Below, piece after piece: positions 25,710-34,392 of a stretch of 64,000 bases of DNA (the stretch's first letter is position 1; each line of letters starts with the position of its first letter). Below the pieces are notes generated by a model, which did no database searches, was not told where the DNA came from, and saw only the letters and a list, made by a program, of their open reading frames with translations. Both the position numbers and the translations under genes were made by a program. Source of the DNA: Christensenella sp. UBA2853 (lineage in GTDB: Bacteria; Bacillota; Clostridia; Christensenellales; Aristaeellaceae); NCBI GenBank assembly GCA_002350845.1, contig DEFL01000027.1, forward strand, positions 90,245 through 154,244, in the 5' to 3' direction.

Positions 25710-26822
25710 TTAATCTTCATCCATAAAGGTATATTTCACTCTTCCTGTGGCCGCCAGAAGCACCTCATAACTGATCGTTCCGGCCCAGCCTGCAATGTCT
25801 TCCGCTGAGATGCATTCGCTGCCTTCCCTGCCCATGAGTGTCACCGCGTCCCCGACCTGCACATCCGGAACATCCGTTACGTCAATCATCATCTGATCCA
25901 TGCAGATCCTTCCGATCACGGGAACCCGAACACCGTGTATGAGCACCTGTGCCTTCCCACTGGCCGCCCTGTGGTAGCCGTCCCCGTAACCGCATCCGAC
26001 GGTCGCCACTCGCGTCTCACGTCCGGCATGCCAGGTACAGCCATAGGACACGCTTTCTCCAGGAGCAATGGTTTTCACAAACATGACACGGCTCTTCCAT
26101 TCCATCGCCATCTGAAAATCAGCGTCCGTAGCCACAGGCGGGTAACCGTAGAGAACAATGCCCATGCGCACCATGTCAAAAGCGCATTCGGGCATCCGCC
26201 TGAGAATGGCCGCCGAATTGGCGCAGTGACGAATCACATCCGACGGAAGATCATCGGTCATCTCATGAAATCTTGCGAGCTGAAGATCCGTATAGGCTGC
26301 ATCCTCCCCGTCCGCATCAGCAAAATGCGTAAAGACGCCGGTCAGTTTCAGCCCCTTCGCTCTGTTGACTGCATCCAGCACCTGATTGCGTTCTTCGAGT
26401 GTACGCACACCGATGCGCCCCATGCCTGTATCCACCTTGAGGTGCAGACACAGCGTTTTCTGCATGGCTTCAGCAGCTTCCGACGCCATGCGAATGTCCT
26501 CTACAGAAGAAACCGCAATGGTAATATCCTCAAAGGCGGCAGTTTCCATCTCACGTGCTGTGCTTTCACCCAGCACCAGGATCGGTGCGGAAATCCCCTT
26601 CATGCGCAGGTTTTTGCCCTCCGGAACAGTCGCCACCGCAAGAAAATTAGCGCCTGCCTTGAGTGCCGCTGCGGCCACCTCAGCGCTCCCATGCCCGTAG
26701 GCATCAGCTTTGACCACGGCAAGAAGCCTCGCTGAGTATGGCACAAGCGAACGAATCACCCGTACGTTATGACGGATGGCACTCAGATCAACCAGACGGC
26801 GGTTTCGCTCTCTTTCCGGCAT
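25710..26822 (-). CDS. alr: Alanine racemase
   Basis: PLP-dependent conversion of L- to D-alanine for peptidoglycan. In 370 residues: the PLP-lysine motif AVVKADAYGHG near residue 37, the PLP-binding GRICMDQMMIDVTD, and the catalytic tyrosine loop ESVSYGCTWHAG near residue 255. Length and motif spacing are normal. It directly follows murC in the operon, linking D-alanine supply with the ligase that adds L-alanine to UDP-MurNAc. GGGAGTGA precedes the ATG. Confidence 0.97.
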   Translation of the reverse strand: MPERERNRRLVDLSAIRHNVRVIRSLVPYSARLLAVVKADAYGHGSAEVAAAALKAGANFLAVATVPEGKNLRMKGISAPILVLGESTAREMETAAFEDITIAVSSVEDIRMASEAAEAMQKTLCLHLKVDTGMGRIGVRTLEERNQVLDAVNRAKGLKLTGVFTHFADADGEDAAYTDLQLARFHEMTDDLPSDVIRHCANSAAILRRMPECAFDMVRMGIVLYGYPPVATDADFQMAMEWKSRVMFVKTIAPGESVSYGCTWHAGRETRVATVGCGYGDGYHRAASGKAQVLIHGVRVPVIGRICMDQMMIDVTDVPDVQVGDAVTLMGREGSECISAEDIAGWAGTISYEVLLAATGRVKYTFMDED

Positions 26823-26876
26823 GAAGGATCACTCCCGTACAATGATCAGTTTCTTTCATTCAATTTCATTGACTGC

Positions 26877-28277
26877 TCAGCCTTTTTTCTTCACTTCGTG
26901 CTCATGAATCTGCTTATTGAGGAGATTGATGTCTCCGCAGCCCATCGTAATGACCAGGTCTCCCTTTTTCCAGTGTGCTCTGAGCCACGCTTCCGTGTCA
27001 TCAAAGCTCGGTGTCCAGTATGCCTCCAGTCCGTGCTCCCGCATGCCCTCTACCAGCATGCCGGAATTCAGATCCCCGGGATCCTTTTCTCTGGCGGCAC
27101 AGATGTCCGTCACCAGCGTGATATCTGCTTCCCGGGTGCAGGTCAGATAATCCTGAAACAGGCTTCTGACACGGCTGAATGTATGCGGCTGCATAACGGC
27201 AATGACGCGACCGTCTGACCGTTTTCTGGCTACATGTACTGCATTGCGCATCTCAGCCGGATTGTGTCCGTAATCATGGAAGATTTCCACACCGTCAATC
27301 GTATCGGTCAGCTCAAAGCGTCTGTGCGCGCCGATAAAAGCAGAAATGCTAGCACAGGCTTTCTGCATATCCGCACCAAGCTGATGCGCAGCCGCAAGGG
27401 AGGCCAGCGCATTTTCCACATTGAAGGCACCCGGCACCTGCATTTTCACTGCGCCAAGCTTCTCACTGCCGAACATCACGTCGAAGGAAGCATAGCCGTG
27501 GGCATCCTCACTGTACTGCCCCGGATGATAGTCGCAGGCATCCGTCAGTCCAAAGGTAAATTTTCTGCAGTTCAGTTTTTTAAACTGACGCATAATCCGT
27601 TCATCGGTGCCTTTTCCGATGGCCACGCCGCTGCTCGGCAGTTTGCTGAGAAAAATGCCGAATGTCTCCTCGATCTCATCAAGATCCCGATAGCAGTCCA
27701 GATGGTCGGCATCAATATTCATGACAACGGCCATGGTCGGGGAAATCTGCAGGAAGGAGCGCCTGAACTCGCATGCCTCTGCAAGAAAGATATCGCTGTG
27801 CCCGATCCGTGTGGATCCGCCGATGGCATCCAGTTTTCCGCCGATGTGAACACTGGGGTCCAGCCCGCATTCCACCAGAATCTGTGACAGCATGGACGTC
27901 GTCGTGGTTTTCCCGTGTGCCCCGCAGATTCCGACTGCCCACGGATACCCCTGCATCAGCTGGCCAAGCAGTGTGGCTCTCTCCATTCTGGGAATTCCAA
28001 GCCTTTCTGCCTCTACAAGCTCAGGATTGTCCGCAGGAATGGCCGCGGTGTAGACAACAAGGTCTGCTCCGTGCACATTTTCGGCCCGGTGTCCAATAAA
28101 CACCTTCGCCCCTGCTTCACGCACGTCATTCATCAGATATCCGTCCGTGCGGTCTGAGCCCGTCACCTGATAGCCTTCGGAAAGTAGCATCTCACTGAGT
28201 CCTGACATGCTGGACCCGCCGATGCCGACCATATGAATCCTTTTTCCCTTGAAATTGCGTATATCCGTTCCCTGCAT
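26877..28277 (-). CDS. murC: UDP-N-acetylmuramate--L-alanine ligase
   Basis: Cytoplasmic Mur ligase that adds the first L-alanine to UDP-N-acetylmuramate using ATP. The 466 residues show the UDP-binding HMVGIGGSSMSGLSEM, the ATP loop GAHGKTTTTSML, the central NIDADHLDCY and the C-terminal AVMQPHTFSRVR, all MurC-type. Length is typical. It opens the operon, downstream of its own promoter, with AGGAGG upstream of the ATG. Divergent from the MarR gene. Confidence 0.97.
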   Translation of the reverse strand: MQGTDIRNFKGKRIHMVGIGGSSMSGLSEMLLSEGYQVTGSDRTDGYLMNDVREAGAKVFIGHRAENVHGADLVVYTAAIPADNPELVEAERLGIPRMERATLLGQLMQGYPWAVGICGAHGKTTTTSMLSQILVECGLDPSVHIGGKLDAIGGSTRIGHSDIFLAEACEFRRSFLQISPTMAVVMNIDADHLDCYRDLDEIEETFGIFLSKLPSSGVAIGKGTDERIMRQFKKLNCRKFTFGLTDACDYHPGQYSEDAHGYASFDVMFGSEKLGAVKMQVPGAFNVENALASLAAAHQLGADMQKACASISAFIGAHRRFELTDTIDGVEIFHDYGHNPAEMRNAVHVARKRSDGRVIAVMQPHTFSRVRSLFQDYLTCTREADITLVTDICAAREKDPGDLNSGMLVEGMREHGLEAYWTPSFDDTEAWLRAHWKKGDLVITMGCGDINLLNKQIHEHEVKKKG

Positions 28278-28333
28278 GCGTATGACAGCCTCCTGCAGCA
28301 GTTCTTATTCAAACAATCGCCTGAAACATCTGC

Positions 28334-28362
28334 ATTATACTCATGCGCGAGATTCGAATCAA
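28334..28362 (-). promoter_or_regulatory. Sigma-A promoter of the murC operon
   Basis: Minus-strand TTGATT (28362-28357), 17-base spacer, TATAAT (28339-28334). Confidence 0.85.
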
Positions 28363-28430
28363 GTCTGTGAGCCCAGAACCTGCTTTCGGGCATATGGATT
28401 GTTTTTCATTGTCTTCTTTTTGAATTCCTG

Positions 28431-28460
28431 TTGACACGTCCCGCAGGCTTCTCCTATAAT
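28431..28460 (+). promoter_or_regulatory. Sigma-A promoter of the MarR-ABC exporter operon
   Basis: TTGACA (28431-28436), 18-base spacer, TATAAT (28455-28460). Confidence 0.88.
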
Positions 28461-28479
28461 CGTTGCATATGCAACGATT
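28458..28479. promoter_or_regulatory. Perfect 22-base operator palindrome
   Basis: AATCGTTGCAT is followed immediately by its exact reverse complement. It overlaps the last three bases of the -10 box and covers the likely transcription start, ending 13 bases before the MarR ATG. The position fits direct autorepression by the MarR protein. Confidence 0.85.
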
Positions 28480-28492
28480 TCGGAGGTGTGCC

Positions 28493-28927
28493 ATGCCCAA
28501 TATCATGCGATCCATTTCTGCCACCTATCGGGCCGCCATGCTCTACCGTGAGCATGCGCTGGAAGGGACCGGCCTGGGCCCCTATCAGACGCCCTACCTG
28601 ATGGTTTTATATAGAAAGGAAGGCATTTCTCAGGAAGCCCTGTCCCGTGACCTGAATCTGCACAAGTCCACGGTGGCCCGCCAGCTCATGGCTCTGGAGA
28701 AAGACGGTTTTGTTTTCAGAACACCTGACCCTGCCGATCACCGGCAGATCCTGGTCTTTCCCACGGAGAAAGCGCGCAGGCTGGAAGAGCGAATCCGTTC
28801 CATTCTGTCCGGCTGGTCTGACTTCCTGCTTGAAGACTTTACACCGGAAGAGAGAGAAACCGCACTGGAACTGATGAACCGCATCGCCAGGAAAGCAGAC
28901 CAGGGGGTAAAGGAGCAGAATCTATGA
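28493..28927 (+). CDS. MarR-family transcriptional regulator
   Basis: A 144-residue winged-helix regulator. The DNA-binding region is ISQEALSRDLNLHKSTVARQLMALEKDGFVFRTPDPADHRQILVFPTEKA, a clear MarR pattern with the wing DPADHRQ; helices before and after form the dimer. ATG 28493 has GGAGGTG six bases ahead; earlier in-frame starts would lie inside the operator. It overlaps the first ABC gene by four bases (ATGA), so it is the first gene of the exporter operon and probably its drug- or metabolite-responsive repressor. Confidence 0.93.
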   Translation: MPNIMRSISATYRAAMLYREHALEGTGLGPYQTPYLMVLYRKEGISQEALSRDLNLHKSTVARQLMALEKDGFVFRTPDPADHRQILVFPTEKARRLEERIRSILSGWSDFLLEDFTPEERETALELMNRIARKADQGVKEQNL

Positions 28928-30624
28928 TCTATCATTATCTGAAACCGCGTATGGCCCGGATTATCATTCAGGTCATCATCAAATTATCCGGGACCATCGT
29001 CGAACTTCTGATTCCCTCCATTCTTTCTGCCATTCTTGATGACTATGCCCCCATCGGTGACCTGCACGGAGTCTACCTTTACGGCGCATTCATGATTCTC
29101 TGCGCACTGCTCGCCTGGATTGGCAATATTACCGCCAATAAAATGGCAACCGCCATTTCACGCGACTTCATCATGGATGTCCGCCGGGATCTTTTCAGCC
29201 GCATGTCATCGCTTTCCGCACGGCAGAGAGATCAGCTGACTGAAGCTTCCATCAATTCACGCCTGACCAGCGATACCTATAACCTGCATGCCATGGTGGA
29301 CCGCATGCAGCGCCTGGGCATCCGGGCCCCGATCATGCTCATCGGCGGCATCATGGTTGCGCTGATGCTGGATGTCCGCCTGACACTGGTCATGCTCTGT
29401 GCCATGCCTTTTCTCGCCGCGATTGTGTATATCTCCTCCAAAAAAGGTGTTCCACTCTATACCCGCGTGCAGGAAGGGAATGACCGCATGGTCAGAAAAA
29501 TCCAGGAATCCATGACCGGCGCACGCATAATCCGCGCCCTTTCCCGCGGGGAGATGGAGAGAGAAGCATTCGAAGGCATCAACAGTGACCTCTCCGCCCG
29601 CCAGCAGAAGGCGGATCTGACCATGGCTTTTGTCAGCCCCCTGGTCAATCTGGTGCTCAATATCGGCCTAGCTTTCGTGATTCTCGTCGGTGCACTCTCT
29701 GTCAGCCGCGGCACAACCCAGCCGGGCACCATCATCGCCTTTCTCAGCTATTTCACCATCATTCTCAATTCGCTGATTATGATCTCCCGCATCTTTGTCA
29801 TCTGTTCCAAGGGAACTGCCAGCGCGCGGCGTATTTCCGAAGTCCTCCAGCTTCCGCAGGATCTTCAGCCCTCCGGGAAAGCATCCGCCGCTGCATCCCC
29901 TGCGCATATTGCATTTGAGGATGTCTCGTTTTCCTATCACGGCGGCATTCCCGCCCTCTCCCATATCTCCTTCACGCTGCCGAAAGGAAAAACCCTGGGC
30001 ATTATCGGGCCTACCGGAAGCGGCAAGAGCACACTGCTCTCACTTCTGCTTCGCATGTATGATCCCGATGAAGGGCGCATCCTCCTCTCCGGAAAAGATC
30101 TCCGCACACTTCCGCTTGAGGAAATCCACCGCAATATCGGGGTTGTTTTCCAGAACGATTTTCTCATGAAGGATACGCTCAGAGAAAACATCCGCTTTGA
30201 AAGAGACTACCCCGATCAGGTGCTCTTCCATGCTTCCGAGACGGCGCAGGCGCCGTTTGTGCGTGAAGTCGGACTGGATCACCTGCTGGCCGTCAAGGGA
30301 CGCAATCTGTCCGGCGGGCAGCAGCAGCGTGTCCTTGTATCCCGCGCCCTGTCCGGATCCCCGGATCTTCTCCTGCTGGATGACTGTTCTTCAGCACTCG
30401 ACTACCGGACGGACCGTGAACTCCGCCACGCACTCCGGCGCGACCACGGAGACGCCACGCTGGTTCTCATCTCTCAGCGTGTTTCCTCGGTCATGGCCTG
30501 CGATGATATCCTGGTCATGGATAAAGGCGCGGTCATCGGCCACGGAACCCATGCCGAACTCCTGAAATCCTGCAGCGCGTACAGAGATCTGTGCCGTCTG
30601 CAGCTGGGAGGTGACGCCGCATGA
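28924..30624 (+). CDS. Heterodimeric ABC exporter, subunit with degenerate catalytic site
   Basis: A 566-residue half-transporter: six-helix membrane domain (about 1-320) and a C-terminal ATPase. Walker A GPTGSGKST near 365 and signature LSGGQQQR near 462 are canonical, but Walker B ends in LLLLDDCSSALD, so the catalytic glutamate is an aspartate, and the H-loop is LISQRVSS with glutamine for histidine. This is the non-hydrolysing partner seen in TM287/288- and BmrCD-type exporters. It keeps the LSGGQ needed by the partner's active site. ATGA overlaps link it with the regulator and with the second subunit. Confidence 0.92.
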   Translation: MIYHYLKPRMARIIIQVIIKLSGTIVELLIPSILSAILDDYAPIGDLHGVYLYGAFMILCALLAWIGNITANKMATAISRDFIMDVRRDLFSRMSSLSARQRDQLTEASINSRLTSDTYNLHAMVDRMQRLGIRAPIMLIGGIMVALMLDVRLTLVMLCAMPFLAAIVYISSKKGVPLYTRVQEGNDRMVRKIQESMTGARIIRALSRGEMEREAFEGINSDLSARQQKADLTMAFVSPLVNLVLNIGLAFVILVGALSVSRGTTQPGTIIAFLSYFTIILNSLIMISRIFVICSKGTASARRISEVLQLPQDLQPSGKASAAASPAHIAFEDVSFSYHGGIPALSHISFTLPKGKTLGIIGPTGSGKSTLLSLLLRMYDPDEGRILLSGKDLRTLPLEEIHRNIGVVFQNDFLMKDTLRENIRFERDYPDQVLFHASETAQAPFVREVGLDHLLAVKGRNLSGGQQQRVLVSRALSGSPDLLLLDDCSSALDYRTDRELRHALRRDHGDATLVLISQRVSSVMACDDILVMDKGAVIGHGTHAELLKSCSAYRDLCRLQLGGDAA

Positions 30625-32402
30625 GCAATCCGCGCAGCATGAATGCCTCCTCCCGCCCGAAGCAGAAAACCAGTCACATTCTCAGACGGCTGCTCGCCTA
30701 TCTCGGTCCCAGCAAATGGGCCCTTCTCCTCGCCTGCATCTTTGCTGTTCTGGGCAACTCGCTCGCGCTTCTTTCCCCGAGGCTCTCCGGCCTGGCCATC
30801 GATGCGATCTCGGGCTCGTCCGTTGATTTTCCCCTTGTCTACCGTTTTGCCTTCCTGATGGTGCTCACAGCGCTTCTGTCTGCCGCCATTTCTCTTGCGC
30901 AGTCTGCCGTCATGATCCGGATTTCCCGGCGGATTGTCCGGAAAATGCGCCAGGATCTGTATGACCATCTGACGGTGCTCCCTGTTTCCTTTTTCGATAC
31001 GCATCAGACCGGTGATGTCATCTCCATCATTTCCTATGATGTGGATACTGTGGGGTCTTCCCTTTCCACGGATATCACCCAGATGATCTCCAGTCTCATC
31101 ACGGTGGTCGGCTCCTTTTCCATGATGCTGTCCATTTCCCCGGTACTCCTTCTCGTCTTCGCCTTCACCATTCCCCTTTCCATTCTCTTCACGCGCTACC
31201 GTGCCCGAGTGGTCCGCCCGCTCTTCCGCAACCGCTCCCGTGCGCTGGGCGAGCTCAACGGTTTTGCCGAGGAAGCGGTTTCCGGGCTTCGAACCATCCG
31301 CGCCTATCACAAGGAAGACGCCTTCTGCACCCGTTTTGCCTCGTTTAACCAGAAAGCCGCCTTCGCCACATGGAAGGCAGATTCCACGGCCTGTGTGACC
31401 GGACCCACGGTCAACTGCATCAGCAACCTTTCTCTGGCGCTGGTTTCCATCTTCGGCTCTCTGCTGTTTATGCGGGGCGGCATCTCTCTGGGCGGCGTTT
31501 CTTCCTTTGTTCTGTACTCGCGCAAGTTTTCCGGCCCGATCAATGAGTTTGCCAACCTGATCGCTGAGCTTCAATCCTCCCTGGCCGCAGCCGAGCGTGT
31601 GCTGTCACTGTGTGATCTGCCTCCGGAAATTCCCGATGCACCGGACGCAAAGCCGCTCTCTGCCTGCCGCGGCGAAGTCAGCGTGTCCCATGTCAGCTTT
31701 TCGTATGAGCCCGAGAAGGAAATCCTGCACGATGTCAATTTCACTGTCCGCCCCGGCGAAACCCTTGCCATTGTCGGTGAAACCGGATGTGGAAAGACCA
31801 CACTGATCAACCTCCTCATGCGCTTTTATGATGTCTCGTCCGGTGCAATTCTGCTCGACGGCGAAGACATCCGCAACCTGCGCCGCAGCGATCTGAGGCG
31901 ACAGTACACCATGGTGCTGCAGGACACCTGGCTGTTTGATGGGACCATTGCAGAAAACCTGGCCTACGGCCGGCCGGATGCCACGCGAGAAGAAATCATC
32001 CAGGCCGCAAAGGCTGCCCATATTCATGAAATGATCATGGGCATGCCGGACGGGTACGACACACAGCTCACCGACGGCGGCGGCAGTATTTCCAAGGGCC
32101 AGAAGCAGCTGCTGACCATTGCCCGTGCCATGCTGATGGATGCGCGCATGCTGATTCTCGATGAGGCCACCAGCAACGTCGACACGAGAACAGAATTCCT
32201 CATCCAGGAAGCCATGGTCTCCCTGATGCAGGGGCGCACCTGCTTCATTATCGCCCACCGTCTGTCCACCATCACCGGCTGTGACCGGATTCTTGTCATG
32301 GATCACGGCAGACTCGTTGAGTCCGGTACACACGATGAACTGCTCAGGAAAAACGGCATGTATGCTGCCCTGTATGCCGCACAGTTTGATCAGCCCGCAT
32401 AA
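30621..32402 (+). CDS. Heterodimeric ABC exporter, subunit with the functional catalytic site
   Basis: A 593-residue half-transporter, membrane domain first, ATPase second. Walker A GETGCGKTT near residue 386, Walker B MLILDEATSNVD with the catalytic glutamate, and H-loop IIAHRLST are intact, while the signature is degenerate (ISKGQKQL for LSGGQ). It therefore complements the first subunit: one good ATP site is built from this Walker A/B and the partner's LSGGQ. The N-terminal extension of about 25 residues is polar. Export of drugs, peptides or lipids is possible; the substrate cannot be told. Confidence 0.93.
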   Translation: MSNPRSMNASSRPKQKTSHILRRLLAYLGPSKWALLLACIFAVLGNSLALLSPRLSGLAIDAISGSSVDFPLVYRFAFLMVLTALLSAAISLAQSAVMIRISRRIVRKMRQDLYDHLTVLPVSFFDTHQTGDVISIISYDVDTVGSSLSTDITQMISSLITVVGSFSMMLSISPVLLLVFAFTIPLSILFTRYRARVVRPLFRNRSRALGELNGFAEEAVSGLRTIRAYHKEDAFCTRFASFNQKAAFATWKADSTACVTGPTVNCISNLSLALVSIFGSLLFMRGGISLGGVSSFVLYSRKFSGPINEFANLIAELQSSLAAAERVLSLCDLPPEIPDAPDAKPLSACRGEVSVSHVSFSYEPEKEILHDVNFTVRPGETLAIVGETGCGKTTLINLLMRFYDVSSGAILLDGEDIRNLRRSDLRRQYTMVLQDTWLFDGTIAENLAYGRPDATREEIIQAAKAAHIHEMIMGMPDGYDTQLTDGGGSISKGQKQLLTIARAMLMDARMLILDEATSNVDTRTEFLIQEAMVSLMQGRTCFIIAHRLSTITGCDRILVMDHGRLVESGTHDELLRKNGMYAALYAAQFDQPA

Positions 32403-32536
32403 ACCCGTTTTCAGCTGTTCTTCAGATGATGACCACACACATTTCACATGGATGCTGTATCCTGACCATGTCAGGCAGGCAGCACCTGCCGGTGACAGCG
32501 TTTCTTCATTACACTCCCCCATTCCTTCCACCTTCT

Positions 32537-32574
32537 GCACCGAAATGTCCTGAGCGTTTCGGTGCTTTTCCTTT
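32537..32574 (+). terminator. Terminator of the ABC exporter operon
   Basis: Hairpin with arms GCACCGAAA (32537-32545) and TTTCGGTGC (32557-32565), followed by TTTTCCTTT. Confidence 0.85.
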
Positions 32575-32659
32575 GCCCTGAACAGGGGGCATATCAGACA
32601 GATGCACCGGTTTCACCATTTTCCCGCGCCTGCATATCAAAGCCATGCACGGCATATGC

Positions 32660-32688
32660 TTGACAAACCCCTGCATCTCGCCTATATT
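32660..32688 (+). promoter_or_regulatory. Sigma-A promoter of the ACT-DUF711-obg operon
   Basis: TTGACA (32660-32665), 17-base spacer, TATATT (32683-32688). Confidence 0.85.
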
Positions 32689-32730
32689 CTGTCCCGTCAC
32701 AGGATTCTCTTCGTATTGGGAGGCACGCTT

Positions 32731-33003
32731 ATGACCAAGGCACTCATTTCTGTCACAGGTCTTGATACGACCGGCATCATTGCGCGGGTGGCCACAAAAC
32801 TCGCGGACATGAACATCAATATTCTCGACATTACCCAGACCATTCTCGACGGTTACTTCACCATGATGATGGTGGTCGATCTCGACGGCGCCCATATGGG
32901 CTTTGCAGACATTGATAAAGAGCTGCAGACCGTCCGGGATGAACTGAAGATGTCCATTCATATGCAGCGCATGGATATCTTTGATGCCATGCACCGCATT
33001 TAA
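32731..33003 (+). CDS. ACT-domain protein, UPF0237 type
   Basis: A 90-residue single ACT domain of the UPF0237 family: KALISVTGLDTTGIIARVATKLADMNINILDITQTILDGYFTMMMVVDL in the usual beta-alpha-beta order, then the helix FADIDKELQTVRDEL. These small proteins probably bind an amino acid and regulate a partner. ATG 32731 follows GGGAGG. The neighbouring DUF711 gene is its regular companion across bacteria, 24 bases downstream. Partner and ligand are not known. Confidence 0.92.
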   Translation: MTKALISVTGLDTTGIIARVATKLADMNINILDITQTILDGYFTMMMVVDLDGAHMGFADIDKELQTVRDELKMSIHMQRMDIFDAMHRI

Positions 33004-33027
33004 CCGCAGCAGAGGAAGTGAATGCCC

Positions 33028-34374
33028 ATGATAGAAACCGGTGAAATCCTCCAGACCATGCGCATGATCCAGGAGGAAAACTTCGATATCCGCACCATCA
33101 CGCTGGGTATCAATCTGCTGGACTGTGCAGATCATGATCCCCTCGTCTGTGCCGAACGGGTTTACGACAAAATCTGCAGGACCGCTCAGCATCTGGTTTC
33201 GACCGGTGAAGCCCTGGAACTTGAGCTGGGGATCCCGATTGTCAACAAACGCATTTCTGTCACCCCGGTCAGTCTGATCTGCCAGGGGGATCCGCGCCCC
33301 ATTGCCCAGGCACTCGACCGTGCAGCAAAAGAAACCGGCGTGAACTTTATCGGCGGTTATTCCGCTCTGATGCAGAAAGGCGCCACCCTCGCCGATGAGC
33401 GTCTGCTCGCCTCCATTCCCGAGGTGCTCAGCACCACCGAACGCCTGTGCTCTTCTGTCAATGTCGCTTCAACGCGTGCCGGGATCAACATGAACGCCGT
33501 GCGCGAGATGGGCGAAATCATTAAGGAAACTGCCCAGCGCACAGCCGACCAGGACGGTCTTGGCTGTGCCAAACTGGTCGTGTTTGCCAACGCGGTGGAG
33601 GATAACCCCTTCATGGCCGGAGCCTTCTGCGGGATCGGTGAACCGGAGTCCGTCATCAATGTCGGTGTCTCAGGTCCCGGCGTCGTCAAGAAGGCGCTGG
33701 AAAGCTGCAAGGGAGCACCGTTTGATACGGTTGCGGAAACCATCAAGCGGACAGCCTTCAAAATCACGCGTGTCGGCCAGCTGGTTGCCCGCGAGGCCAG
33801 TCAGCGGCTGGGCATTCCCTTCGGGATTGTGGACCTTTCCCTCGCACCGACACCCGCAAGAGGCGATTCGGTTGCCCATATTCTCTCTGAGATGGGGCTC
33901 GAGATGGCCGGCGCACCGGGTACAACCGCAGCCCTCGCACTGCTGAACGATGCCGTCAAAAAGGGCGGCGTCATGGCTTCCAACCATGTGGGCGGGCTCT
34001 CTGGCGCCTTCATTCCCGTCAGCGAAGACATCGGCATGATTGAAGCGGCCACAGCCGGCGCTCTGCATCTTGAGAAGCTCGAAGCCATGACCTGCGTGTG
34101 CTCGGTCGGACTGGATATGATCGCCATTCCCGGCGACACATCCGCCGCTACCATTTCCGGCATCATTGCCGATGAGGCTGCCATCGGCATGGTCAACAAT
34201 AAGACCACTGCTGTCCGCGTGATTCCCGCTGTGGGAAAGAAAGCCGGGGATACAGTGGAATTCGGCGGTCTCCTCGGATTTGCCCCGGTGATTCCGGTGA
34301 ACAGTTTCAAATGCGATGAGTTCATCGCCCGCGGCGGACGCATTCCTGCCCCGCTCCATTCCCTGCGCAACTAA
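33028..34374 (+). CDS. DUF711 / UPF0210 family protein (PFL-like)
   Basis: A 448-residue cytoplasmic protein of the UPF0210 family, related to the pyruvate formate-lyase fold but without its glycyl-radical catalysis; function unknown. Recognisable parts: EILQTMRMIQEENFDIRTITLGINLLDC at the start, the middle DGLGCAKLVVFANAVEDNPFMAGAFCG, GEPESVINVGVSGPGVV, and LSLAPTPARGDSVAHIL. ATG 33028 is preferred because GAGGAAG lies nine bases ahead; an ATG at 33022 is too close. It is probably co-transcribed with the ACT gene and obg. Confidence 0.92.
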   Translation: MIETGEILQTMRMIQEENFDIRTITLGINLLDCADHDPLVCAERVYDKICRTAQHLVSTGEALELELGIPIVNKRISVTPVSLICQGDPRPIAQALDRAAKETGVNFIGGYSALMQKGATLADERLLASIPEVLSTTERLCSSVNVASTRAGINMNAVREMGEIIKETAQRTADQDGLGCAKLVVFANAVEDNPFMAGAFCGIGEPESVINVGVSGPGVVKKALESCKGAPFDTVAETIKRTAFKITRVGQLVAREASQRLGIPFGIVDLSLAPTPARGDSVAHILSEMGLEMAGAPGTTAALALLNDAVKKGGVMASNHVGGLSGAFIPVSEDIGMIEAATAGALHLEKLEAMTCVCSVGLDMIAIPGDTSAATISGIIADEAAIGMVNNKTTAVRVIPAVGKKAGDTVEFGGLLGFAPVIPVNSFKCDEFIARGGRIPAPLHSLRN

Positions 34375-34392
34375 TCATTAAAGGATGAAATC

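Larger units (their letters stand above)
32403..32730. other. Intergenic region between ABC exporter and ACT gene
   Basis: The 328 bases hold the exporter's terminator (32537-32574) and the next promoter (32660-32688). No gene or riboswitch was recognised. Confidence 0.6.
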
